Source: Piper betle
Taxonomy: Eukaryota; Streptophyta; Magnoliopsida; Piperales; Piperaceae
Length of the DNA: 64,000 bases
Assembly: GCA_033002965.1 (NCBI GenBank)
Contig: JAURVB010007699.1
Coordinates: 62,001-126,000 of the forward strand
Reading direction: 5' to 3'
Position 1 is the first letter of the stretch, and each line of letters opens with the position of its first letter. The translations under genes and the position numbers were made by a program. The notes below the pieces were generated by a model, which saw nothing but the letters and a program-made list of their open reading frames with translations, did not search any database and was not told the DNA's origin. Of the stretch, positions 13,049 through 23,572 are shown piece by piece.

Positions 13049-13658
13049 GAGACTCGTCTAAAAATCGAGCGAGTGAGCCGAGCTAAACTTGTGTTCGAAC
13101 TCGGCTTGAATAGTTCGAAATTTGTTCGAACTCGACTCGAGATCGAACGAATTTTGAACATATATGCTCGAGTTCGACTCAAATATCTTTTATGTGTTCG
13201 AGCTCGACTTGAGCTCGAACACACTTAAACTGTTTAATTTTCCCGAGCTCGAACCCAGTTCTTTCGTGAACTCGAAACCGGCTCGATTGAAAGTCAAAAG
13301 TACCTCATTTAAAAAAAAACTATCAATGTGGATTGAACCCAAAACCTTGCAGTCATTAACTTAAATACTTACCATCTCAACTATCTCACTTTTTTATTAT
13401 TATATTGTATATATATATAAATAAATAAATAATATAAAAATTATATTATTATATTATTTTATCGAGTCGAGTTCGAGTCGAGTTCGAGTTATAACTGAGT
13501 CGAGTCGAGTCGAATACGACCTTGCTCAAACTCGGCTCGTAAAATTTGAGTTCGAATCAAGTTCGAGCTCGAGCATTTAAATGTTGAGTTTCAGGTTGAG
13601 TCAAAGCTGAGCCGAACGCTAAATGCTTACGAGCTGGCTCGCTCAATTAGCAACCCTA
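13049..13658. mobile_element. Nearly complete GAGCTCG-rich MITE (right part of composite)
   Basis: It begins ATCGAGCGAGTGAGCCGAGC with an eroded terminus and ends GCTCAATTAGCAACCCTA. The body has many GAGCTCGAAC-type words, a poly-TA core near 13395-13465 and no ORF. It is collinear with the MITE at 49573-50186 in inverted orientation. Just left of it, 13006-13070 holds a tandem pair of about 33 bp containing CTCAAATTCTGAGACTC. Confidence 0.75.
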
Positions 13659-13666
13659 GTTAATCC
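13659..13666. repeat. 8-bp target-site duplication, right copy (GTTAATCC)
   Basis: Exact match to 10035-10042, directly after the MITE end ACCCTA. Confidence 0.75.
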
Positions 13667-14800
13667 ACACACGTACCAGCTAAAACTATGTGACTTTGGT
13701 AGTCCAAAAGTTTTGGTAATTTTCTTAATTTTGAATTTTGCATTTTCTCTCTTTTCTCTCCATAATAAAATAGCATAACCAGTTTCATATACAGGTGAAA
13801 GGAGAGCCAAATATTTCATATATCTGTTCTAGGTATTATAGAGCTCCTGAACTTATCTTTGGGGCAACTGACTACACAACAGTAATTGATATTTGGTTTG
13901 CTGGTTGTGTAAGAGCTGAACTTCTTTTGGGACAGGTATTATATATGCAGCTTTGTGAATAAATTTTAAAGATTGCGTATTATCTATTCCTTATGGTAGT
14001 AATCAATTTTCCTGTATTTACTGCAGAGCAGCCCCTTTTTCCGGGTGATAGTGGAGTGGATCAGCTTGTTGAAATTATAAAGGTACCAGATGTCCTGAAT
14101 GGCCATTTACATCTGTTAATGTATGATCCTTTCATCCTTCAAAGTTATAAATGTCCATTGCAGGTGTTGGGAACTCCAACGAGAGAGGAGATTAAGTGTA
14201 TGAATCCCAGCTACTTGGAGTTCATATTTCCTCAGATTAAAGCTCATCCTTGGGCACAAGGTGAGTTTGTCATCATTAGTTCATTATTGGTTAACTGTTT
14301 TCTTGTGATTGTTTTTCTGTGTCATACGAGCATAGTCTGATCTTTTTTTTGTAGATGATATTTCATAAACGCATGCCACCTGATGCAGAGGATCTTGTGT
14401 CAAGGCTTTTACAGTATTCACCCAACTTGCGTTCCACTGCTGTGAGTTTACATGTTTTTGCTATTCCATGATCTTTAGACTTCCGCAGCTTTTCTCAAAT
14501 TAGACTTACGAGGTTTAGTATTGTAGCTGGAGGCTTTTGTTCATTCATTTTTCAACGAGCTACGGGATCCGAAGACTCGTTTACCAAATGGTCATTTTCT
14601 TCCTCCACTCTTTAACTTCATGCCTCACGTTTCAAGCTACGGACAATTTATTTCAGTAACATGCGCAAGACCTAATTTTCAAATTCACTTTGAGGGCTTA
14701 TTTTTTGTGTTATGCAGAAGTTAAAGGTGTGCCCATGACAAACCTCCTGAAGCTTGTCCCGGAGCATGCGAGGAAACAATGCTCATTTATAGGGTTTTGA

Positions 14801-15842
14801 TTGTCCGTGCGTCCCCTTTTGCAATCAACCTTTCGTGCTTCTGGGTTTGCTGATGTTGCTACAAAAAAATCCCCTATGAGCCAGCTATAGTTATGATACG
14901 CTGCTATGATTGAAAGAACAAGCGCCTCTTTGACATGGACGAAGCAATCAAGAAAATAAAAAAGACATCTGCCTCACAATCTGTAGTGTTCTACACGGCA
15001 TTTCCCTAAATCTTTTTGTTAATTTATTGCTGTAAAGTAGATTGCAAGGTTTGGTTGTTGTATGCATAATTAGGGATGAACCTATAGTTGTAAAAATCGG
15101 AATAGGATGTGAATGGAATTATTGAATCGGATTGATTTATCAAAAATCGAATAAAAATCGGTTCATTTAAATTTTGATGTTATTGAGTGTACTATATTTT
15201 ATAAGATTTTTTTATATTTTTGGGTTTTAAATATATTATATGTTAGTTATTATTTTTAATTTAGGTTGGAATAGAGTTAATTTTTTTACGAGTGCCACCC
15301 AAAACCCTCGTCCTAACTTTTCTCCCCTAACCCTGATTGCCGCCTCGATTCATGCTGTTGACGCCGTCACATCGTCGCTAATCGACACTATTCCCTCTGT
15401 TGAAGCATCATCGCGGGTTGTTCCCCTAATAGTCATTGCCTGGCCTTCACAATGGACGGGAGCCACTCAATCACCTCGCATTCTCGACATTGCTATGTCC
15501 GCCGCCGTCATGGCCCCCTTCGACTCGAAGAAGCTTTCCCCTCCTCTTGTGGCACTACCGAGGCCGGTCAAGGGCTGATTGGACAAGCCAACCTAGTCAC
15601 CGCCCTTGCCTCCCTACCCCCACTCCAATTCCTCGCCCATTATAACCCTATTGCCTTTCAAGGGCCGGGCCCGAAGCAAAACAAGCCCATTTCCATGCAT
15701 GGGCTGCAAAAAAGTTGGGTACTAACGTTCGAAGGATCGAGCGAGAGGCGAATACCCGTTATTACCGTGGAGCCGTCGGATGGTTGGAGAAGAAGAAGAG
15801 AGAGAAGGAGCAGAGGAAGGGAAGGAAGGAAGGAAGAAGAAG
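14801..15842. other. Kinase 3' UTR and QCR8 upstream region
   Basis: After the kinase stop there is ordinary 3' flank, an AT-rich stretch (15060-15290) and then a GC-rich region before QCR8. An ORF at 15240-15578 has no recognisable domain and I leave it out. Confidence 0.4.
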
Positions 15843-17010
15843 ATGGGAAGACGCCGGTGAGGATGAAGGCGGTGATCTACACCCTCTCTCCCTTCCAGCA
15901 GAAGATCATGCCCGGCCTTTGGAAGGATTTGCCGGGTAAGATCCACCAAAAGTTCTCCGAGAATTGGATCAGCGCCACACTTCTCCTCGCCCCTCTCGTC
16001 GGCACCTACTCGTACGTCCTACTTCCATCTTTATTATCCCTGTTTTCTTTGTTTTTTAATTATATATTGTGGGTGGGTCGATTCATATTCATACATTTAT
16101 TCATAGGGTTTGAATTTCAAATGTGGCGTTCCCCTGAAAGGTTCCGTCTTTATTGGATGCGACTCTTTGAATTTTGTGTTGATGGGTTAGGATGTAATTT
16201 TGTTGTGGGTGATTGCTAAACACCGGGGGACATCCACCTATGTAATAACCTCTGTTTGAGAACCATCCATCCATCATTTGCAGGTTGATTTCTCTCTAAA
16301 TCTGTGGATTTTTCGATTGGAAGTTTGGAACCTTGAATAGGATGTGCCAAAATCTTAATAGGAAAGAGGAAGTTTATCACTCGTTGAGTTATAGCTGTAA
16401 CTGTTTGGCAGTTTTTGCTTTGTCTGCCATACAAATGTAGAGTTTCAGAGACTAACTATATATTAGTTTTTTGGATTGAAGTGAAGAGTGGAGTTTAGTA
16501 TCTTCTAGCATTTCTTTGTGAGTAGAGGAATTTAGTAAGCGAACAGCATGTTTCTGGCTACCTGTTGAGTGTTTTGGTATTGATGATGTCTATATAAATA
16601 TAATCCAGTGGAATATCTTTCCAAATTGGAACAAATTTGATGATGCATTCTGCATTCCGTAGGTGCTGCTCTATTCCCAATTTGGTTGGGAACTCTCCTT
16701 CTTATGCTTCCATGGGTACAGTACCCAAAGGGTGTTGTGGCATGGAAAACAATAATATGTATCAATGAGGTGTTTGTATTTTGTGGCGAGGAGGATTTTT
16801 CGGGAAACGATGAAAGCTCTTTCATGGTTGTTCCCAATATCCGTTATTAGAGTGGCTTAAGTAACGGATTGTCGTGCAAGAATGCACTGTTTTCTTTTTC
16901 GACGACATTTCATATTTCTTAATCGTTTGGGAGTAAGATTTGTATGTTATATACTTTGCAGTTACGTCCAGTGGTACAAGGAAAAAGAGAAGCTGGCTCA
17001 CAGGTACTGA
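15843..17010 (+). CDS. QCR8: Cytochrome b-c1 complex subunit 8 (QCR8), one-base frame break near the start
   Basis: Small membrane subunit of mitochondrial respiratory complex III. Exon 1 (15843-16011) encodes MKAVIYTLSPFQQKIMPGLW and then SENWISATLLLAPLVG, the single membrane helix. It ends TACTC before a GTACGT donor. Exon 2 (16962-17010) gives YVQWYKEKEKLAHRY and TGA. This is the normal plant subunit of about 72 residues with its single intron. The usual start MGK-x-PVRMKAV is present as ATGGGA at 15843 but one A is missing in GGGAAGACG, so that ATG is out of frame; the next in-frame ATG is at 15863. I take the loss to be a sequencing error, since the rest is intact. A GA-rich 5' leader precedes it. 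Confidence 0.9.
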
Positions 17011-17056
17011 GAGTGGTGGCGCAAGGAAAGAGAGAAGCCTGGCTAACAGGTTCCGG
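17011..17056 (+). repeat. Degenerate tandem copy of the QCR8 last exon
   Basis: GTGGCGCAAGGAAAGAGAGA follows immediately after the stop and repeats the exon 2 segment GTGGTACAAGGAAAAAGAGA, then CTGGCTAACAGGTT repeats CTGGCTCACAGGTA. The copy lies in the 3' UTR. Confidence 0.65.
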
Positions 17057-18826
17057 CATCATCTCTACATTATGAAGTGTTATGGTGATATATATGATGA
17101 ACCTTTTAATCTGATATTTTTGCGAACAGTGTTCTCGCCCAGTTCCTTGAAAATAAGTGGGCTAGCTCTTTGTTGTATTAAACAATTTGCTTGCTTTCCA
17201 GTCCCTTAGTTGCATGTTCTTCTTTCAAAATATAGCTTGCCCTCAAGATTACATCATAATTTTTGTTGCGTTGGAATTAGTATTTCTGCTTGTGCTGGCG
17301 TTTAAACTGTATCTCAAGGTAAAGCTAGCATACTGGAGGCTAAAACAACATTGCTATTATCAAATTCCATAATTCATAAATTATGTGGCTATTATGGAAT
17401 GGTATTTTTGGTAAACTCTGAACTAAAGCATTACAAGATCAATCCAATAGAATTAGAACGAGCAATTCATAGCTCTGTTTTTTTCATATCTAGTAGCTTC
17501 TGAAATCTCAACACATTATTCGTTTATACAATGTTGAAAAAAAACCCAATACTATTCCATCAAATCCATCATATTATTTTTATACACGGAGATAATTAAT
17601 TATCAGTAAAATATAATGTATTGATGCTCACGCCATAATTTCTATTATACAAGAATTAATCATGAAATTATAACATGCATGGATTCGTATGACGTCCGAG
17701 ATCACTGATGAAATGCCTCACCGAGCTGGGCACAATAATTTGGAGTTTGGAGAGAAATACTAATCTGCAATCTGACTACTCCTGTGCTGAATGTTGACAT
17801 GATGATTAATTAATTAATGGCAATGGTGATTGCCTCTTTTGTCCACTTGTATACAAAAATATTTCTGACCAATTAACAACGATTTCAATGCCTCAATATG
17901 TAACATTTGAGTATTGGGTTAATCCTCTCATTCGGGCTTCCCTTTATTTTCTAAACGATTAATTAATTACAAACTCTAATTAAACAAGAAATGTGGTTCT
18001 TCCGGTGAACATCTAAAGAATCTTATGTAATTATACATTTTTTTTAAATGAGAAAAGTGCTACAATGATATTTAGTTAGTGAGTGATTTGCTTGAACTTT
18101 ATTAGCCAATATGACTGTAAGGCCTTACAGCATGTTCTTATTCATCATATAAAATCATGTACTAAGTACTCGATGGGTATGTTGAGCATATTCTTATTCA
18201 TAATATAAAATCGTGTAGTAAGTACTCGATGGGTATGTTCGTTAATGTATAACTTTGTACATTATGGTCGTAATAAAGGATTCTTATGTTGCAACCCATC
18301 AGCTTCTTGTTCAAGTGCTGGCATGTTTGTAACCCTTCATTGTGGGAATCGGACAAAACCAGGGTATGAAACCGAACAGACTTAAGTTACGTCGAGAAAC
18401 AGAAAATATTCGACACACCTCTTTTTCGTCTCAAAAGATACAATTTACAAAGCTGTAAAGTGCAGTATCCTTCACACTGATTTTATTGTTATGTAATTAG
18501 CTGGTTTTGTCGAGAGGAAAACCAAGAAAAAAAACGGAATGGGGAAGCTGTGTGTACATGTAGCCGAAGGAATATTGTTCAGGCTCGTATGTCATGGTCT
18601 GATGATGAAGATTTAAGAAATATGGGCAGTTTGATCTCTCCGTGCACTGTGTGGTCATTGTTTGTCATGCATGAGTCACGAGCAAAGACGTCTGGGACAG
18701 GAACAATGCGCCAATATTGCAAGCTGTATAGCATGGTCGTCGATGTATCCTGAAAAGTTCATATTGTAGGAGAAATTAACCGGTTAGGAGAACAGAATTT
18801 TTTAAGGACTCAGTATTACGTCCGCC
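17057..18826. other. Intergenic, nothing recognised
   Basis: AT-rich spacer downstream of QCR8. There is a short direct duplication near 18130-18240 (TTCTTATTCAT, AAATC(A/G)TGTA, AAGTACTCGATGGGTATGTT, each twice). The ORF at 18550-18753 has no recognisable domain. Confidence 0.4.
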
Positions 18827-18900
18827 AGATGGGGACGCCGGTTCCCATGACCGTTGATGATCTGATTATCAGCGGTCACGGGGGACTGGCGTCCCCATCT
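18827..18900. repeat. GC-rich hairpin (27-bp imperfect inverted repeat)
   Basis: The left arm starts AGATGGGGACGCC (18827-18853) and the right arm ends GGCGTCCCCATCT (18873-18900). The 19-base spacer is AT-rich. Four or so mismatches occur near the loop. It stands out from its AT-rich surroundings. It could be a tiny MITE or a transcribed stem-loop. Confidence 0.65.
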
Positions 18901-19271
18901 GCGTCCGTTTCTGGAGACGCAAGTTTTGCTCGTTGTCAAGATGTATCCTGAAAGAAATCCCTTCATCCCCATCGTCCAGCTCAAGCTACGTCCATGCTCG
19001 CTTGCGTGCTTTTCATGCAAAATTGCCTTCCAAAATATTTGATTGCCCGGGTAGAGTAATCTAGAATTTTAAACTTGATGATCACAATCTGAATCAGCAA
19101 ACACTTATCCGTGTTGAAAGTTATGATCACATATAATTATAACAAATTTGATTCAAAAATATGGCAAGCCGAATAATTATGATCTTCAATATTCTTCATG
19201 TCTATCTTTTATCTCACCATGAGTGCACTCACGTACATATATAATTTTTTTTGTGTCTTAATTGTCCATTA
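18901..19271. other. Intergenic, nothing recognised
   Basis: Unique-looking spacer between the hairpin and a candidate solo LTR. No coding signal seen. Confidence 0.35.
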
Positions 19272-19556
19272 TGTTGGGCCCAATGGGCCCCCATAAGGGA
19301 CTTACAACACTAAATAATTCTCACCCTTACACATTATATCACCTCCGAATCATCTCCTCATTATTACATGTAGTGGTAGACTCACATATTATAATAAAAT
19401 TCTAAGAGAGTACAATTTTATGGGCCTCTAAAAAAACTTTGAATAAGTTTCATAGTATTCTCTTAATTCAAAAACTAACTTAAAAATAAAGTTTTCTTAT
19501 TAACCCATATACAAGTCACCCGTCACCTCTAAATATGACGTGGGATAAATCCAACA
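19272..19556. mobile_element. Candidate solo LTR (about 285 bp)
   Basis: It starts TGTTGGGCCC and ends AATCCAACA, the palindromic TGTTGG...CCAACA ends common in Copia LTRs. It contains no ORF. The flanking five bases (CATTA and TATAA) agree at only three positions, so the target duplication is weak. Confidence 0.35.
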
Positions 19557-20660
19557 TATAATATTTTCGACTATATATATATATATATATATAGCAAGGG
19601 TAGTAATTATAAATTACAAGACAGTTGATATTTTGCATGGAAAAAAATATTACTTGAAAAAAAAAAGTAGATGCACAACAAGTATTACGTACGTAATAAA
19701 CATAGATCAAGGCGATGCTGTCCCGAACAGACGGCACAAGATCTTGGAACGACATGCCTCCTGAGTTGGGGATTCGATCACCATAGTCACCCCTCACTCA
19801 ACTATTTCCTATATCGCCTTGAAGAAATTAACAAGAGATTGTTCATGTGGAACATGTAAAATTTGCACGCGATATTGTTCTAAAAATCATAGTATGACCG
19901 ATTGAACAATTTTCTTTGATTTGATTAAACTGAATAATGTAAATGTACTTGGAATTTATTTCATATGAACTTATCTACCAACCAATACTTCTCATCAAAT
20001 TGACTCCACATTTTAAAATCAAGCCAAGACAGTTCTTGATCATCAACCTGTTACATGATACAGGAAGACGATTTTCACGTACCCCATGCGTGATCTATGG
20101 CTAGAATTTCCCACCAAAAAAACCGTCAATCAATAAACCTCGTTTGCATTCAACAGTTATACTAAATCAGTAAGTAAGTTAATAATTGCTAACAGTTTTG
20201 GTGCCTAATTAATCCACATAATCTCTCCATGGTGGCGTAAGAAACTAGAACTGCAGGAATTCATAGGATCAAGATTGATGTGGGTCTTTCTGGCAATTAA
20301 GCAATCAACAAAACTTGTCATCTTCTGATCAACTCCTCTATAAAAAGAGTAGGAAAAGTCGGAAATGTTGTACAAAAAACCTGAGCGGTTTTCGCGCCTT
20401 TTCTCCTCCACCGTTTAAAAAAGAGGAGGATAAAAAAGTGAAGGCAACAGAAAGCAACAAACCAAGAGAGGGATGAACCTCGACACTGGGAATTGATTGC
20501 GATTCCGAAAAAGATCATACGATTTCCCTCAGATTCCTCTCTTCTTTGCTTTTATTCTGTTACATATTTTTTTCTTCCCCTGCTCTGAGTTCATCCAATT
20601 GATCATCATGATATTCTTTTTCCTCTGCTTTTCCTTTTGATCCCCGCGGCTCCTACTGAT
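19557..20660. other. Intergenic and promoter region of the WAT1 gene
   Basis: Holds a (TA)n run at 19571-19593 and otherwise nothing recognised. Near its right edge it becomes the pyrimidine-rich promoter of the transporter gene. Confidence 0.4.
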
Positions 20661-20670
20661 CTATAAATAC
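20661..20670 (+). promoter_or_regulatory. TATA box of the WAT1-type gene
   Basis: CTATAAATAC lies 86-95 bases before the ATG, consistent with a leader of about 60 bases. Confidence 0.55.
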
Positions 20671-20755
20671 TCCATCTTCTTCTTCCCATTTCTCCTCAAG
20701 TCTCATCCGCCATTCAAAGAAGATTGTATATATATATACTCCACAAGGGAAAAAA

Positions 20756-22683
20756 ATGGTGGGGGACTTCATACCGACCTTGGCCATGATTCTGGTTCAG
20801 GTGGCCTTTGCTGGATTGAACATATTTTCCAAGCTAGCTATGGACTCCGGCATGAACCCCTTTGTAATAGTTGCCTATCGGCAGATTTTTGCCACCATCA
20901 CTACTGCACCTTTAGCTCTCCTCTGGGAGAGGTAATATATAAAGATCTGTTTTCGTTTATAATAACTAGCTCTAGTTGAAAACGGGAATTCGGTATTCTT
21001 ATAAATTTAATGCCAATTCAGGAAAATGATGGCTATGATCGACAAGAAAATTCTCTTTCAGCTGCTTCAGTGCTCCATTTTTGGGTGAGTGATCCATTCA
21101 TGTACTGCATATGTGATGTAACTCTTATCTTATTTCTGAATTGCTCTCGCAATGTCTATGTACTAGTATATATAGTATGTGTGTAATGATCAATGATCAA
21201 TATCTGGGGTTGTACCATTATCGATGCAGGGCTACCATGAACCAGTGCTTATACTTCCTCGGATTGAAATATACAAACCCAACTATCGGCTGTGCCCTCA
21301 ACAATTTACTACCGGCCATCACTTTCCTCATGGCCATTCCTTTCAGGTAAGTAACACAAAATCTCCTCTCACATCTAGAAATTTTGCACAAGCAGGATTA
21401 AACGTGCACAAATTAAACATACACAAATTGCTATCTATCTTTGCAGAATGGAAACGGTTGGGATTAGAAAAGTAGCAGGGCAAGCAAAGGTGATGGGGAC
21501 GATAGTGTGCGTAGGGGGAGCTATGCTTATGACATTCTACAAAGGAGGGATGATTCACATGTGGCTGTCCAGCCTCCATTGGAGATACGCCGAAGAGCTT
21601 GAAGGGCAAGTGGGCAGCAATGGCGAGAACATGATTCTGGGTTCTTTGATGGTTGTTCTCAGCTGTGTTGCATGGGCTGCCTGGTTCATCATTCAGGTTC
21701 ACTACTACTTCCTATACCTTAGCAGTTAGCAGCTCCAAGTTCCAATTCCCAACTAGCAGTTCACGTTCGCATTAAAATTTGAGCTTATCACAATTATCAC
21801 AGGCTAAGATGAGCGAAGCATTTTCTGCTCCTTATGCAAGCTGCTCAGTTATGAGCTTCATGGCGAGCATTCAGTGCGCAGTCATCGGGGCGGGCGTGGA
21901 GAGGAGCTTGTCCGGCTGGTCATTGGGCTGGGACATTCGCCTGTTCGCCGTTGCATATGCTGTGAGTTCTTCAAATTCAATATTCTCTAGCTAGAAGTGG
22001 GTTGAGCTCAAATGTCCAACATTAATCGATGTGGGCTAATGTCTAATTTGCAAGTCATATCATGCATAGATACTGAATCGTTGATTGAATTAAAAGAGGT
22101 GGGAACTATTATTATTATTATTATTATTATTATTATGATATATTGACCATCATAAGAAAAAAGGAAGTTGTGATCGATATACGTATAAAAATAAATGATC
22201 ATGCAGGGAATTGTGGTATCTGGAATCTCGTTTTCGGCGATGAACTGGTGCATTGAAAGGAGGGGGCCTCTTTTTGTGTCCATGTTCAGCCCTTTACTGC
22301 TCGTCATTGTAGCCATCGTTGGCTGGGCCGTCCTTGACGAAAAGATTTATGAGGGAACGTAAGTTTTACTCCCTACTTCTTATACAGATCTCATATGTAC
22401 AACTTAGCTGTTATGTGTCAGCAACCGGGTCTGATCTGAATCAGATGCCTCAAAAAATTGCAGGGCTGTGGGATCGGTGTTGATAGTAGGAGGGCTGTAT
22501 GCTGTGCTTTGGGGGAAGGGGAAGGAGATGAAGGATATGGATAAAGAGATGGAGGAAATAAACAGCTTGGGTTTGCCAGTTTGGAGTGGGAAGAAGGAGG
22601 TGGGCAAGGAAGGGGATCATGAAAATGGGATAATCCATGGTCGACACAGCATCGATTGTACTAAACTTGATTCGCCAAAATGA
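20756..22683 (+). CDS. WAT1-related (nodulin MtN21/EamA, UmamiT) membrane transporter
   Basis: Ten-helix drug/metabolite transporter of the plant WAT1/UmamiT family; members export amino acids or auxin across plasma membrane or tonoplast. Seven exons: 20756-20931, 21022-21084, 21230-21346, 21447-21696, 21803-21961, 22207-22358 and 22464-22683. All junctions are GT-AG and in phase, giving 378 residues with no break. The first EamA repeat opens with [18 protein letters not shown] and [36 protein letters not shown] is the usual third-to-fourth helix block, and the second repeat includes [20 protein letters not shown] and SPLLLV, then [20 protein letters not shown], all family signatures. The C-terminal tail is charged (Lys/Glu-rich), as usual in this family. 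The substrate cannot be told. Intron 5 contains an (ATT)n run near 22108-22136. Confidence 0.95.
22108..22136 (+). repeat. (ATT)n microsatellite
   Basis: About nine to ten ATT units in intron 5 of the WAT1-type gene. Confidence 0.8.
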
Positions 22684-22689
22684 AAATAT

Positions 22690-23390
22690 TGATCGAAATC
22701 CTGTTGTAGCTTCTTCAATTGTATGCATTTTGCCACTCTACAGTCTACATACACGACCTGTATTTGTAATTTTAAGTTTGAATGAATGAAATCAGATGTA
22801 TGTACTCTAGTTTTTATCCCCCCCCAAAGCTATAGTCATTGACTTGAAGTATATATCGCCTTTTTTTATGAACTGTTTAACTAGTTTAACAATATCAAAA
22901 GGGGTCTGAAAATTATTTGGTTAAGTTTTAAGGACTTTTCATTATGGGCTACATTTTCTCCGTGATTTTCAATGTTGTGTATAAAAATTTTGTAATAGAG
23001 AAGAAGCCAATGTTGTCTTCAATGACCCACGAGACCATCCCATGCATTACTTATTTCATAAATAAATTTTAATTTTGTAAATAAATCCTTAAGCTCTAAT
23101 TATTAAAAATAGATTCTAATTAAAGGACGAGAAGATAAGTAAATATTCATTTTATTGATAAATGCCCATTTAATAATGAGATAGACTCCTGTGTTTAATA
23201 ATAGGCCTTAATTAAATAAGAAAAAAGATGATATAATTTAATTTTTTTATTATATTTTGATTAATTAAATTTTATTATAGGAGACATTGAGTTCTTATTT
23301 CGTTAATAAAGAAATAATCCTAAAATCCAACTTAGAAGGATATTAAAAACTGTATTTTACCTTATGATCAAGTATATTAATAACGATAAG
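22690..23390. other. Intergenic, nothing recognised
   Basis: AT-rich spacer holding the 3' UTR of the transporter gene and the upstream region of the ALG11 pseudogene. Confidence 0.4.
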
Positions 23391-23529
23391 TTCTTAACCA
23401 TAAACCCTCACCAGTCCACGTCGCCGGCGACCGCAATCAAATCTTCGAATCGGCGTCGAAAAGCTCCAACTTTTGCTCTCGGCCGCCATCCATGCGACGG
23501 TGGGGGTAGGTCGTCGGATGGAGACTGCG

Positions 23530-23572
23530 ACGGCGATGGCGATGGCGATGGCGATGGCGATGGCGACGGCAT
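23530..23572 (+). repeat. GGCGAT hexanucleotide repeat
   Basis: Six to seven units of GGCGAT within the remnant of ALG11 exon 1. They encode alternating Gly-Asp or Met-Ala depending on frame. Confidence 0.85.

Larger units (their letters stand above)
10043..13658. mobile_element. Composite insertion: hAT-like MITE with inverted duplication and pararetroviral DNA
   Basis: The outer ends are GAGGGGTGCTAATCGAGC and, inverted, TAGGGTTGCTAATTGAGC. They match the ends of the simple 0.6-kb MITE at 49573-50186. The interior of that family is rich in GAGCTCGAACTCG-like words. Here the MITE is not simple: 10043 to about 10185 is one MITE end; about 10186-10563 is an inverted copy of the right MITE part plus flanking intron; 10592-12985 is pararetrovirus-like; about 13049-13658 is a nearly whole MITE. 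The insertion sits between kinase exons, where the exon with the DFG motif should be, so it probably removed or replaced that exon. Confidence 0.75.
7490..14800 (+). pseudogene. Shaggy/GSK3-like protein kinase pseudogene, interrupted by a composite insertion
   Basis: A former plant GSK3/SHAGGY-like Ser/Thr kinase, the family that includes brassinosteroid-pathway regulators. Pieces in order: CT-rich 5' UTR exon ending at a GTGCGT donor near 7640; 8669-8749 (EEMNDMKIRED); about 8850-8940 (ETGHIIVTTIGGGNGQP, with a frameshift before it); 9284-9344 (SYMAERAIGQGSFEVVF); about 9460-9735 ([19 protein letters not shown]); about 9878-9960 ([14 protein letters not shown]). After the insertion come 13796-13935 ([13 protein letters not shown]), 14029-14082, 14164-14262, 14356-14443, 14527-14631 and 14718-14800 ([12 protein letters not shown], then TGA). 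Lesions: CAG to TAG after VVF at about 9342, CGA to TGA after ETVH, a Gly of the P-loop changed to Glu, the catalytic HRD His changed to Gln, and no exon for the DFG activation-loop start. The 3' half is clean, so decay is uneven. It cannot encode an active kinase. Confidence 0.92.

Noticed and set aside
15240..15578. 112-codon ORF upstream of QCR8
   Set aside because: No recognisable domain, starts in AT-rich spacer and runs into the QCR8 promoter.
19571..19593. (TA)n runs here and near 2185, 41977, 42283 and 44520
   Set aside because: Ordinary microsatellites in spacers and introns; no special function suggested.
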